From the NCBI GenBank assembly GCA_964650845.1, contig CAZYXR010000002.1, positions 1-64,000 on the forward strand: DNA of 64,000 bases, read 5' to 3'. This document shows positions 1-8,313 of the stretch, in pieces; position 1 is the first letter of the stretch; each line of letters opens with the position of its first letter. The DNA comes from UBA7692 sp964650845. Lineage in GTDB: Bacteria; Bacteroidota; Bacteroidia; Chitinophagales; LD1. The notes under the pieces were generated by a model. That model did not search any database. It had not been told where the DNA came from and worked only from the letters and a program-made list of their open reading frames with translations. A program made the position numbers and the translations under genes.

Positions 1-82
1 CGAAACTTTTGGACCCGAGGTGCCGAGATCAATCGTTAAAACCAATGAAGATGCCATGAAGAAAATTGAGGCAGCAATTTGA
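1..82 (+). CDS. C-terminal end of an unidentified protein (partial)
   Basis: An open frame enters from the left edge (codons in phase from base 2) and stops with TGA at 80-82, giving 26 C-terminal residues that end in KKIEAAI. It converges with obg on the other strand. The tail is hydrophilic and helical-looking, but too short to assign a family. Confidence 0.5.
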   Translation, partial: ETFGPEVPRSIVKTNEDAMKKIEAAI

Positions 83-114
83 ATGGATAATTTGGCTTGT
101 GCAAATTGTTGTGG

Positions 115-1128
115 TTATGTTGGGTCTTCTTCGTGCATCAATGCCCAAAGCATATCTTTTAAAACAGGGATGCCTGCGTTCGTAGCCGAAGAAATAAAAG
201 TGTATTCCACATTCTTTTCTTTCCATTCTTTTTTCAGCTCGTCTGCTATCAAGCTGCGCGTTTCCTCATCTACAGTGTCGGCTTTGGTGATGGCAAGCAG
301 CCTTCTTTTTTGCACTAACTCGGGGTTGTATTGTTCCAACTCATTTAATAAAACTCGATATTGAGTAACAATGTTATCGGCATCAATAGGTACTAAAAAA
401 AGCAAACAGGCATTGCGCTCAATATGTCGTAGAAATCGCACGCCAAGCCCTTTTCCGGCATGAGCACCTTCAATAATGCCCGGAATATCAGCCATTACAA
501 AACTGAATTTATCGCGGTAATTCACCATGCCTAAATTTGGCGTTAAGGTGGTGAAAGGGTAATCTGCAATTTCGGGTTTTGCAGCACTTACTACCGAAAG
601 CAAGGTTGATTTTCCGGCATTTGGAAAACCCACCAAACCAACATCGGCCAACAGTTTTAACTCAAGAATTTTCCATTCTTCTTTACCCGGAATGCCAGGT
701 TGGGCATGGCTTGGCGCTTGATTGGTGGCCGATTTAAAAAAGTTGTTTCCCTTGCCACCTTTGCCACCTGGTACAAGAATAAATTCTTGTCCATCTTCTG
801 TAATTTCAACTTCTACTTCGCCTGTTTCATCATCTTTGGCAACGGTGCCCAATGGCACATCCAATATCACATCATCACCGCTTTTGCCGGTGCAAAGTTG
901 CTTGCCTCCGTTTTCGCCATCTTCGGCAATTACGTGCTTGCGATATTTTAAATGCAGTAAAGTCCATAATTGTTTATTGCCGCGCAAAATAATGTGCCCG
1001 CCTCTTCCGCCATCGCCACCATCGGGTCCGCCAAATTCTACAAATTTTTCTCTGCGAAAATGTGCACTTCCAGCCCCGCCTTTGCCGCTGCGACCACAAA
1101 TTTTTACGTAATCAATGAAGTTTTCCAT
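115..1128 (-). CDS. obg: Obg family GTPase
   Basis: This is a 337-residue ribosome-assembly GTPase. The N-terminal glycine-rich Obg domain is clear (GRSGKGGAGSAHFRREK, then GGPDGGDGGRGG). The G domain follows with G1 GFPNAGKS, the switch PFTTLTPNLG, G3 DIPG, G4 TKAD and G5 SSAT. The C-terminal OCT domain of some Obg proteins is absent. I chose the ATG at 1128 (MENFIDYVK) because the open frame upstream lacks Obg similarity. It lies 47 bases downstream of adk on the same strand, so the two are probably co-transcribed. Family knowledge: essential, binds the 50S subunit and responds to (p)ppGpp. Confidence 0.96.
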   Translation of the reverse strand: MENFIDYVKICGRSGKGGAGSAHFRREKFVEFGGPDGGDGGRGGHIILRGNKQLWTLLHLKYRKHVIAEDGENGGKQLCTGKSGDDVILDVPLGTVAKDDETGEVEVEITEDGQEFILVPGGKGGKGNNFFKSATNQAPSHAQPGIPGKEEWKILELKLLADVGLVGFPNAGKSTLLSVVSAAKPEIADYPFTTLTPNLGMVNYRDKFSFVMADIPGIIEGAHAGKGLGVRFLRHIERNACLLFLVPIDADNIVTQYRVLLNELEQYNPELVQKRRLLAITKADTVDEETRSLIADELKKEWKEKNVEYTFISSATNAGIPVLKDMLWALMHEEDPT

Positions 1129-1175
1129 GGTTGTTTTGCGCTCAGTTTTTACCTGCAAGCAAAGCCGCAAATCAA

Positions 1176-1748
1176 TTAGTGCTTATCAATTTCTGCGCTC
1201 AAAGCCGCAAAAATTTCTGCAACGCTTCCTTCGCCTGCAATCTCAACGAGCTTGCTTTGTTTTGCATAAAAATCTGCCAATGGTGCAGTTTTGTTTCTGT
1301 ATTCAATTACGCGATTGCGCACAATTTCTTCGTTTTGGTCATCGCTTCTACCACTGGTTTTGCCGCGCTCCAAAATTCTGCGTGTTAGCTCTTCTTCACT
1401 TACTTTAAGCGACAAAACTGTTTTTATCGGTGCGTTGTATTTTTCCAACAAAGCATCTAATGCAACGGCTTGCGCCACTGTGCGCGGAAACCCGTCAAAA
1501 ATGAAACCTTTTACAGCTTTATTGTCGGCAAGTTTATTTTCTATCATGCCAATTACTACCGCATCGGGCACCAATTCGCCTTTATCCATCAGTGTTTTTG
1601 CCTCTACGCCCAACTTGGTTTGTGCAGCTATTTCTGCACGCAGCATATCACCGGTAGAAAGGTGAACCAAACTGTATTGTGTAATAATATTAGTTGCCTG
1701 AGTGCCTTTGCCGCTGCCCGGAGGGCCAAACAAAACGATATTTAGCAT
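1176..1748 (-). CDS. adk: Adenylate kinase
   Basis: This 190-residue cytosolic enzyme interconverts ATP + AMP and 2 ADP. The P-loop GPPGSGKGTQ is at residues 8-17, the AMP-binding region gives STGDMLRAE and GFPRT, and the short LID (RGKTSGRSDD) lacks the zinc-binding cysteines, as in other Bacteroidota short-form enzymes. It is the first gene of a likely adk-obg unit with a promoter motif just upstream. Confidence 0.97.
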   Translation of the reverse strand: MLNIVLFGPPGSGKGTQATNIITQYSLVHLSTGDMLRAEIAAQTKLGVEAKTLMDKGELVPDAVVIGMIENKLADNKAVKGFIFDGFPRTVAQAVALDALLEKYNAPIKTVLSLKVSEEELTRRILERGKTSGRSDDQNEEIVRNRVIEYRNKTAPLADFYAKQSKLVEIAGEGSVAEIFAALSAEIDKH

Positions 1749-1773
1749 AGCCTATAATTTTTTAAAAGGAGTG

Positions 1774-1805
1774 CGAAGATAGTTTATTAGGTTGAAAGGG
1801 TAAAA
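1774..1805 (-). promoter_or_regulatory. Promoter of adk-obg, Bacteroidota type
   Basis: On the minus strand TTTT (1805-1802), a 20-base spacer and TATCTTCG (1781-1774) fit the Bacteroidota -33/-7 pattern TTTG-N19/20-TAnnTTTG with a TTCG variant. It ends 25 bases before the adk ATG. This is a sequence match only. Confidence 0.5.
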
Positions 1806-2001
1806 GCAATATGATTACGTATTGAAAATGAGGTTGTTTACAAATGAAAGAAAAGTGTGGCTTGTGGTTTTTGTGAAAAACAAAGGGCGTTTCGGTGTGC
1901 TTTTTTGTTGCTGTAGTTCGCTTTCGATTCTACTTTTCAGCCACTAATCTTAAAAAGCTATTTTAGCCCGCGCAAAAAAGCGAACAGTAGCAAAAAAACG
2001 T

Positions 2002-3297
2002 ATGGCAAATTTTGAACTCATCATGCCTAAAATGGGCGAAAGTATTACCGAGGCTACCATTCTTAAATGGCTGAAAAAACCTGGTGATAGCATTCAGCAA
2101 GACGAAGCTGTTTTAGAAATTGCAACCGATAAGGTAGATTCCGAAGTTCCCTCAACGGTAAGTGGTGTATTGGTTGAAATGCTTTTTAAAGAAGGCGATG
2201 TGGTTCCGGTGGGCAAAGCCGTTGCAATAATTTCTAATGACGCAGTAGCAAGTGCGAGTGCTGCACCTCAAGTAACCGCTACTGTGGTAAAAGAAGCAGT
2301 AAGTACGCCATCGGTTTCGGTTGTAGCAAAACCTGCCACAGTAGTTGCAAGCGATAGGTTTTATTCGCCATTGGTATTAAACATTGCGCGACAAGAAGGA
2401 ATCAGCATGACAGAGTTAGAAACTTTGCCCGGCACAGGAGCCGGAGGAAGGGTTTCTAAAAAAGATATTCTTGTTTTTGTAGAGCAGCGCAAAAATGCTC
2501 CGCAACAAAAACCGCAAGCCGCTGAGGTTGCACCGGCAACAAAACAAACCGAAGTGGTGCAAGCCGCTCCGGCAAAAAGCTATAGCGGCAATGTGGAAAT
2601 TATTGAAATGGATAGAATGCGCAGGTTGATTGCCGATAACATGGTGAAGAGCAAACAAACATCCGCACACGTTACCTCGTTTGTAGAAGCTGATGTTACC
2701 AACCTTGTGTTGTGGCGCAACCGCATGAAAGATAAATTCAAAGAGCGCTATGGCGAGAACCTAACTTTTACACCCATTTTTATTGAAGCAGTAGTGCGCG
2801 CCTTACAAGATTTTCCGTTGGTAAACAGTAGTGTGGATGGCACAAATATTATTGTAAAAAAAGACATCAATATCGGCATGGCTACAGCTTTGCCTACGGG
2901 CAATTTGATTGTGCCGGTTATTAAAAATGCCGACCAGTTGAATTTAGTAGGGCTTGCAAAGCAAGTGAATAGCCTTGCCAATCGCGCTCGCAATAACAAG
3001 TTAAAACCAGAAGATATTGAAGGTGCTACCTATACAGTTTCAAATGTGGGCACTTTTGGCAATGTGATGGGTACTCCGGTAATTCTTCAACCACAGGTTG
3101 CCATACTTGCAACAGGAGCTATAAAGAAAAAGCCTGTAGTGATTGAAACCGCAGAAGGCGACACCATTGGTATTCGCCACATGATGTTTTTGAGCCACAG
3201 CTATGACCACCGCATTATTGACGGATCGCTGGGCGGCAGTTTTGTGCGTAGGGTGGGCGATTATTTAGAAGCGTTTGATGTAAAACGCGAGCTGTAA
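2002..3297 (+). CDS. 2-oxo acid dehydrogenase E2 component (lipoyl acyltransferase)
   Basis: This 431-residue E2 transfers an acyl group from the lipoyl arm to CoA in a pyruvate, 2-oxoglutarate or branched-chain 2-oxo acid dehydrogenase complex. The N-terminal lipoyl domain (about 1-78) has the modified lysine in ATDKVDSEVPS. An Ala/Pro-rich linker leads to an E3-binding domain (about 122-160, SPLVLNIARQEGI, GTGAGGRVSKKDI). The catalytic domain ends with SHSYDHRIIDG, which carries the active-site His and Asp. Overall similarity looks closest to branched-chain-type E2, but E1 and E3 are not nearby, so substrate is uncertain. A weak TATTTTAG motif lies at 1959-1966. Confidence 0.92.
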   Translation: MANFELIMPKMGESITEATILKWLKKPGDSIQQDEAVLEIATDKVDSEVPSTVSGVLVEMLFKEGDVVPVGKAVAIISNDAVASASAAPQVTATVVKEAVSTPSVSVVAKPATVVASDRFYSPLVLNIARQEGISMTELETLPGTGAGGRVSKKDILVFVEQRKNAPQQKPQAAEVAPATKQTEVVQAAPAKSYSGNVEIIEMDRMRRLIADNMVKSKQTSAHVTSFVEADVTNLVLWRNRMKDKFKERYGENLTFTPIFIEAVVRALQDFPLVNSSVDGTNIIVKKDINIGMATALPTGNLIVPVIKNADQLNLVGLAKQVNSLANRARNNKLKPEDIEGATYTVSNVGTFGNVMGTPVILQPQVAILATGAIKKKPVVIETAEGDTIGIRHMMFLSHSYDHRIIDGSLGGSFVRRVGDYLEAFDVKREL

Positions 3298-3564
3298 CGC
3301 ATTTGCTCCAATTAGTGCTTGTTGTTAATGCCTATGTTGCCAATCGTTGTTTGATATTGATTGGGACGAAGCACTATTGAATTGTTTTAAAGCAAGGATT
3401 CAGTTTAAGTACAAGGAAAACCGCCAAAGTGCTGAAATTCTTTCAGCAAGATTTTTTTATCGAAATTACCATTACTTTAGATGGAGGTTAAATGAATTGC
3501 CAACCCAATCCATTACGGTAGAATACCCATATACTTCAATCATTTTATACGAAAAATTCAGTAT

Positions 3565-5214
3565 ATGAATCGTAGGAATTTTCTCTCAGCATTTTTACCC
3601 GAAGAAGAAGTTACTTTACAAGATGTTGCTCCGCGTGGAAGCACCACAGGTGTGGCACAGTACAATGGGCAATGGACAAAAAAAGAAGTAGCACACCTGC
3701 TGCGCAGAACCATGTTTGGTGCAGCATATAGCGACATAGAGTATTTTGCTACCAAAACCATGAGCCAAGCAGTAGATGAATTATTGAACATAGGCACTGC
3801 GCCTGCGCCACCGCTCAATAATTATGGCACTGTGCAAGTGCCCGACCCAAATGTTGCCTTTGGACAAACATGGGTAAATGCTCCGCTCGATACTAATCTT
3901 TTAACCAAGCGGGCATTTTCGCTTATGGCGTGGGGAATCGGCAATATGCTGAATCAAAGCAGAACTATTGAAGAAAAAATGGTGCTGTTTTGGCATAATC
4001 ATTTTTCAACCGAACTTACTACGTATCAAGACGCTCGTTTTGGATACAAATACATCAGCACAATTCGACAAAACTGTTTGGGCGATTTAAAAGTACTCGC
4101 CAAAGCAATTTCTGTTGATCCGGCAATGTTGGTTTACCTAAATGGAACCCGAAACACAAAAACCGCACCCGATGAAAACTATGCGCGTGAATTGATGGAA
4201 TTGTTTACGCTGGGCAAGGGACCAAACTCGCAATACACCGAAGATGATGTGAAAGCGGCAGCAAGAGTTTTGACAGGTTATTTTGTTGTACCATCTTCTG
4301 TTTCATACATCTTCAACAGCAATGGGCACGATACCGGCAATAAGCAATTTTCTTCCTTTTTCAACAATGCGGTTATAACAGGCAAGTCGGGCGCAGCAGG
4401 CGAGCAAGAATTAGATGAACTGCTGAATATGATTTTTGCGCAGCAAGAAGTTGCGCTGTATATCTGCAGAAGGCTCTATCGGTTTTTTGTATATTACGAA
4501 ATAGATTCTGCCGTAGAAACAAATGTGATTGCGCCAATGGCAACGGCATTCCGCAATGCAAATTATAACATCAAAGCTCCGCTGGAGTTGTTGTTCAAAA
4601 GCGAACATTTTTTTGATGCATACAATGTTGGTGCAATAATTAAGCCGCCTCTTGATATGCTTATAGGAACTTTTCGCGAATCAAAAACTACTTTCCCTAC
4701 TTCCAGCGATCTTGCCACGCAATATTATATGTGGGAACAAGTGGCAGTAACCGGTGGGGCCGCATTGCAACAATCTATTTTTGTGCCACCAAGTGTTTCG
4801 GGCTGGCCGGCATATTATCAAGAACCTATTTTTCATGAAGTTTGGATAAATACAGTTACGCTGCCTACGCGCAACGGATTAACGGATGTGTTTATTTATG
4901 CCGGCATTACACGCAACGGCTTTAAGTTGATAATGGATACGGCTGCATGGGCAAAGCAATACCCCGATGCCGATGACCCCGATAAGTTGATTGCTAATAT
5001 GCTTGAGCATGTTTTCACACAGCCGGCTTCGGCTACGTTAAAGTCTGTACTCAAATACGCACTACTATTTGGACAACCCAATTACTATTGGACTCAGATT
5101 TGGCAAGCGCACATCAACGATCCTACCGATACAGCAAAGAAAAAATTGGTAACAGATAGGCTTCAAAACCTATTTAAATACATCACCAGTTTAGAAGAAT
5201 TTCAATTGAGTTAA
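3565..5214 (+). CDS. DUF1800 domain-containing protein
   Basis: This 549-residue protein matches DUF1800: an N-terminal VAHLLRRTMFGA motif, a central WHNHFSTE, and ENYARELMELFTLG. The family is of unknown function and is normally encoded beside a DUF1501 protein, as here (96 bases downstream). The N-terminus reads MNRRNFLSAFLPEEE: a twin-arginine-like motif with no hydrophobic stretch after it, so it is not a normal signal peptide. It may be exported together with its DUF1501 partner (inference). The 267 bases before it hold no supported gene. Confidence 0.88.
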   Translation: MNRRNFLSAFLPEEEVTLQDVAPRGSTTGVAQYNGQWTKKEVAHLLRRTMFGAAYSDIEYFATKTMSQAVDELLNIGTAPAPPLNNYGTVQVPDPNVAFGQTWVNAPLDTNLLTKRAFSLMAWGIGNMLNQSRTIEEKMVLFWHNHFSTELTTYQDARFGYKYISTIRQNCLGDLKVLAKAISVDPAMLVYLNGTRNTKTAPDENYARELMELFTLGKGPNSQYTEDDVKAAARVLTGYFVVPSSVSYIFNSNGHDTGNKQFSSFFNNAVITGKSGAAGEQELDELLNMIFAQQEVALYICRRLYRFFVYYEIDSAVETNVIAPMATAFRNANYNIKAPLELLFKSEHFFDAYNVGAIIKPPLDMLIGTFRESKTTFPTSSDLATQYYMWEQVAVTGGAALQQSIFVPPSVSGWPAYYQEPIFHEVWINTVTLPTRNGLTDVFIYAGITRNGFKLIMDTAAWAKQYPDADDPDKLIANMLEHVFTQPASATLKSVLKYALLFGQPNYYWTQIWQAHINDPTDTAKKKLVTDRLQNLFKYITSLEEFQLS

Positions 5215-5310
5215 TTCAAAATACATCAATTCATTTCAAAGTAAAATATTCATTGATGTAAGCAAGTAATGAATCTTTTATGAGAGCAATAAAAAGAAAA
5301 TAACACAGGT

Positions 5311-6900
5311 ATGAAACGCAGAGAATTTATACGCAGAGCCGCACCGGCATTAGCTGTACCAACAATATTAAACGGCATTTCGTTGAACGCATTAGGCGCA
5401 ACAAACCCGATGTTGGAAGAACTGAGCGGTGGGCGCGCCAGCAACGATCATGTACTTGTAGTAATTGAATTGAATGGCGGCAATGACGGGTTGAATACAG
5501 TAATACCAATTGACCAATACAGCAAACTTTCAACCGCTCGGTCTAATGTATTGATTCCGCAAAACAAGGTGTTGAATTTGCAAGGCACAAGCAATACAGG
5601 CTTGCATCCGGCAATGACAGGCTTGCAAGAAATGTATAATGATGGCAAAGTGCGTTTGGTGCAATCGGTGGGCTATCCCGATCCAAACTTCTCTCACTTT
5701 CGCTCCAACGATATTTGGCATGCAGCCTCCGACTCTGATGAGTATTTAAACACCGGATGGGCGGGTAGATATTTGAATTATGAGTATCCCAATTATCCAT
5801 CGGGATACCCTAACAGCACTATGCCCGACCCGCTTGCAATAGAAGTGGGTTCGTTGGTTTCAACCATGTTTATGGGACCCTTTATCAATATGGCTTTTGC
5901 TATTGTTGACCCAACTTCGTTTTATCAATTCTTAAATGGTATTCAAGATCCGGTGTCTCAAATACCTTACGGAAAAGAGCTTACCTACATTAGAACCATT
6001 AAACAGAAAACTACTGATTATTCTAATGCTATTAAGGCTGCGGCAAATCTTGTAACCAGCCAAAAACCTTACCCTGCCAACAATCCGTTGGCAGATAATT
6101 TAAAGATTGTTGCTCGGTTAATTGGCGGAGGTTTAAAAACCAAAATTTACAAGGTAACTATTGGCGGCTTTGATACACATGCCGACCAAACCGAAGACAG
6201 CGATACCACAATTGGCGCACACGCAACTTTACTGAAAAATGTATCGGATGCCATTAAAGCGTTTCACGAAGACTTGAAATTTTTAGGTGTGGCAGATAAG
6301 GTGGTAGGCATGACCTATTCAGAATTTGGAAGGCGGATAAAATCCAACTTCAGCGCAGGAACCGACCACGGCTCGGCAGCACCAATGATTATTTTTGGAA
6401 ACAAAGTTTTGCCTGGCATTTTGGGTAACAATCCGGTGATTCCTAACACCGCCTCGGTGAATGATAACTTGCCGATGCAATACGATTTTCGATCGGTGTA
6501 TTCCTCGCTTTTGCAAGACTGGCTGTGTGTTTCAAAACCAACAATTGATTCAACTATATTATTGAAAAACTTTCAAAGTTTACCTTTGGTAGATAATGCA
6601 GCGTGCTCTGCCGTTGCCATTCGCGAACTGAACCAAGTGGCAGGCGAATTGTTGGTTTCGGTGTATCCTAACCCGTTTACAACTTATACCAATGTGCAGT
6701 TTACTACTGCCGGAAGGCACACGATGGTTTCGGTATTTAACAGCTATGGGCAGCAAATAAAAACATTAGTAGATGCCGATATGCAAGCCGGCACCCACAC
6801 TGTAAGTTTTGAAAACGAAGGCTATGCCGATGGTTTGTATTATGTGCGCTTTCAAAACGGAGCGGTGCAACAGGTGAAGCCTGTGGTAATTGCTCGATAG
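5311..6900 (+). CDS. DUF1501 protein with Tat-like signal and T9SS sorting domain
   Basis: This is a 529-residue secreted protein. Residues 1-29 look like a twin-arginine signal (MKRREFIRRAAP followed by an alanine/valine-rich core). The body has DUF1501 (sulfatase-like fold) motifs such as VVIELNGGNDGLNTV, GGFDTHADQ and SEFGRRIKSN. The last 80 or so residues (from SVYPNPFTTYTN to the end) are a type A T9SS C-terminal sorting domain, so it is predicted to reach the cell surface or medium. It is paired with the DUF1800 gene upstream and probably in one operon. Confidence 0.9.
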   Translation: MKRREFIRRAAPALAVPTILNGISLNALGATNPMLEELSGGRASNDHVLVVIELNGGNDGLNTVIPIDQYSKLSTARSNVLIPQNKVLNLQGTSNTGLHPAMTGLQEMYNDGKVRLVQSVGYPDPNFSHFRSNDIWHAASDSDEYLNTGWAGRYLNYEYPNYPSGYPNSTMPDPLAIEVGSLVSTMFMGPFINMAFAIVDPTSFYQFLNGIQDPVSQIPYGKELTYIRTIKQKTTDYSNAIKAAANLVTSQKPYPANNPLADNLKIVARLIGGGLKTKIYKVTIGGFDTHADQTEDSDTTIGAHATLLKNVSDAIKAFHEDLKFLGVADKVVGMTYSEFGRRIKSNFSAGTDHGSAAPMIIFGNKVLPGILGNNPVIPNTASVNDNLPMQYDFRSVYSSLLQDWLCVSKPTIDSTILLKNFQSLPLVDNAACSAVAIRELNQVAGELLVSVYPNPFTTYTNVQFTTAGRHTMVSVFNSYGQQIKTLVDADMQAGTHTVSFENEGYADGLYYVRFQNGAVQQVKPVVIAR

Positions 6901-6958
6901 TTTATTTTTTTGATAAAACCACCTATACTTGCATCATTCACTAATAAAAAAACAAACC

Positions 6959-7156
6959 ATGAGAAAAGCATTTTCAATCTTAGCTGTAGCAACAATTTTG
7001 TTTGGTGCTCAATCTTGTAAAAAGTGCGGTCACTGCGAAGTAAGTGGCATTAAAACCTCATCAACCTTCTGCGAAAAAGACGATGAAGCTACCTACAAAA
7101 ATGCCAAATCAAACTGCGAGGGCGTAGGTTCGGCAGCAAAATGGATAACCGAATAA
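6959..7156 (+). CDS. Small Cys-rich lipoprotein (SCxxCxxC type)
   Basis: A 65-residue predicted lipoprotein: MRKAFSIL, a hydrophobic core, the lipobox GAQSC, then KKCGHCEV. The cysteine pattern S-C-x-x-C-x-x-C right at the lipidation site recurs in two other genes of this window (20985-21185 and 63430-63759). I chose the ATG at 6959 because it starts the signal peptide; an earlier in-frame ATG at 6929 would add ten polar residues. Function unknown. A terminator follows. Confidence 0.75.
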   Translation: MRKAFSILAVATILFGAQSCKKCGHCEVSGIKTSSTFCEKDDEATYKNAKSNCEGVGSAAKWITE

Positions 7157-7174
7157 TTGGATGAAAATTCAACA

Positions 7175-7201
7175 AATGCCATCTCAAATAGAGGTGGCAT
7201 T
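7175..7201 (+). terminator. Rho-independent terminator after the small lipoprotein gene
   Basis: An 11-bp stem AATGCCATCTC / GAGGTGGCATT with one G-T pair and loop AAATA, followed by a T-rich run. Confidence 0.8.
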
Positions 7202-7244
7202 TTTATTTACTGTACACTCAAATAGCTTTGGCTTGAAAAGATTA

Positions 7245-7275
7245 TTTGGGTAAGTCCTTTCTTGAATTATTTTAG
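7245..7275 (+). promoter_or_regulatory. Promoter of the anti-sigma-factor-like kinase gene
   Basis: TTTG at 7245-7248, a 19-base spacer, then TATTTTAG at 7268-7275 match the Bacteroidota promoter layout. The predicted transcript would start about 15 bases before the GTG at 7296, which supports that unusual start. Confidence 0.6.
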
Positions 7276-7295
7276 CACACCATAATACTAAATTA

Positions 7296-7694
7296 GTGAA
7301 GACATTACAATTCCCGTCTCAGATTCAGAATATAGCGCAAGTTGAAAACTTTGTGGAACAGTTGCGCGAAGAATATCAGTTTGGCGATGATGCCTATGGC
7401 AATATTTTGGTGTGTTTAACCGAAGCTGCTAATAATGCAATTACCCACGGCAACGCTGGCGACCCATCAAAGCAAGTGGTAATTACTGCCGAGCATGATG
7501 ATAAGCACAAAGTAATTTCTTTTACTATTAAAGACGAAGGTTCAGGTTTTGATTATAACAACTTGCCCGACCCAACCAGCCCCGAAAACCTTGAGAAAAC
7601 AAGCGGTCGTGGCGTTTTTCTTATCATGCAGTTGGCCGACTTGGTGATATTTTCTGACAATGGCGCTACCTGCGAAATGCAGTTTAAAGCATAA
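7296..7694 (+). CDS. ATP-binding protein, anti-sigma regulatory factor / serine kinase (HATPase_c_2)
   Basis: This 132-residue GHKL-fold protein has the N box CLTEAANNAITHGN, the G1 box DEGSGFDY and the G2 box SGRGVFLIMQLAD, as in RsbW/SpoIIAB-type kinases. Family role: phosphorylating anti-sigma-antagonist proteins or binding sigma factors, though no sigma or antagonist partner is nearby. Translation appears to begin at a GTG (7296) just after a good promoter. It runs straight into ybeY. Confidence 0.85.
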   Translation: MKTLQFPSQIQNIAQVENFVEQLREEYQFGDDAYGNILVCLTEAANNAITHGNAGDPSKQVVITAEHDDKHKVISFTIKDEGSGFDYNNLPDPTSPENLEKTSGRGVFLIMQLADLVIFSDNGATCEMQFKA

Positions 7695-7718
7695 TTGTAT
7701 TGCTTCGTAAAGTTGCGT

Positions 7719-8159
7719 ATGCCGGTTTCATTTCATTATGCCGATGTAGATTTTAAACTTAAGTCTCTTTCTTCAGTTAAGAAATTTATTGGCGAGAACT
7801 TTTTAAAATCAACGCAAAAAAATATTTCACTTTCGGTAGTGTTTTGCAGCGATGATTATCTGCTTAATATCAACAAGCAATTTCTTAATCACGATTACTA
7901 TACCGATATTATTACTTTTCCGTTAGCAGAAACAACAAAAAGAGTTACTGCCGAAATTTACATCAGCCTTGAGCGCGTGTGGGATAATGCTAAAAAGCAA
8001 CAAACCACTTTTGATGATGAATTGCATAGGGTGCTGTTTCATGGCGTGTTGCACCTTACCGGCTTGGGCGATAAAACAAAAGTGCAAAAAGATGCCATGA
8101 GAGCAGCCGAAGATAAATGGCTGGCGGCCTACGCTAAATATTTGAAAGCCTCTGTTTAG
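7719..8159 (+). CDS. ybeY: Endoribonuclease YbeY (rRNA maturation factor)
   Basis: 146 residues. The metal-binding region reads HRVLFHGVLHLTGLGDKT, the Bacteroidota form of the H-x3-H-x5-(H/D) YbeY motif, followed by the conserved MRAAEDKWL helix. It trims 16S rRNA ends and helps 70S quality control in the cytosol. I use ATG 7719 (MPVSFHYADVDF) rather than the in-frame TTG at 7695. It follows the kinase gene with 24 bases between. Confidence 0.93.
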   Translation: MPVSFHYADVDFKLKSLSSVKKFIGENFLKSTQKNISLSVVFCSDDYLLNINKQFLNHDYYTDIITFPLAETTKRVTAEIYISLERVWDNAKKQQTTFDDELHRVLFHGVLHLTGLGDKTKVQKDAMRAAEDKWLAAYAKYLKASV

Positions 8160-8162
8160 TTG

Positions 8163-8234
8163 TAGTCTCAACAGGAATCGAACCTGTATCAAAAGTTTAG
8201 GAAACTTCTATTCTATCCATTGAACTATGAGACC
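8163..8234 (-). tRNA. tRNA-Arg (anticodon CCU)
   Basis: On the minus strand the sequence folds as a 72-base cloverleaf. The acceptor is GGTCTCA pairing TGAGACT (first pair G-U), the anticodon arm is GAAGT-TTCCTAA-ACTTT with CCT at the anticodon, and the T arm is ACAGG-TTCGATT-CCTGT. Discriminator A; CCA is not encoded. Confidence 0.93.
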
Positions 8235-8264
8235 AAATATTTTGGGTGGCAATAATAAAAAAAA

Positions 8265-8285
8265 CCCGCACCAACATGGTGCGGG
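8265..8285. terminator. Bidirectional terminator between tRNA-Arg and the esterase gene
   Basis: A perfect 8-bp stem CCCGCACC / GGTGCGGG with loop AACAT, flanked by A-run and T-run, so it can terminate in both directions. It most obviously serves the minus-strand esterase gene ending at 8314. Confidence 0.85.
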
Positions 8286-8313
8286 TTTTTTTATGAAGGT
8301 TAGAAACATCACC

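Noticed and set aside
722..1111. A 129-codon plus-strand open frame rich in Pro/Ser
   Set aside because: It is the antisense of the glycine-rich Obg domain.
3347..3568. A 73-codon plus-strand open frame between the E2 and DUF1800 genes
   Set aside because: No recognised motif, and it overlaps the start of the next gene. Probably chance.
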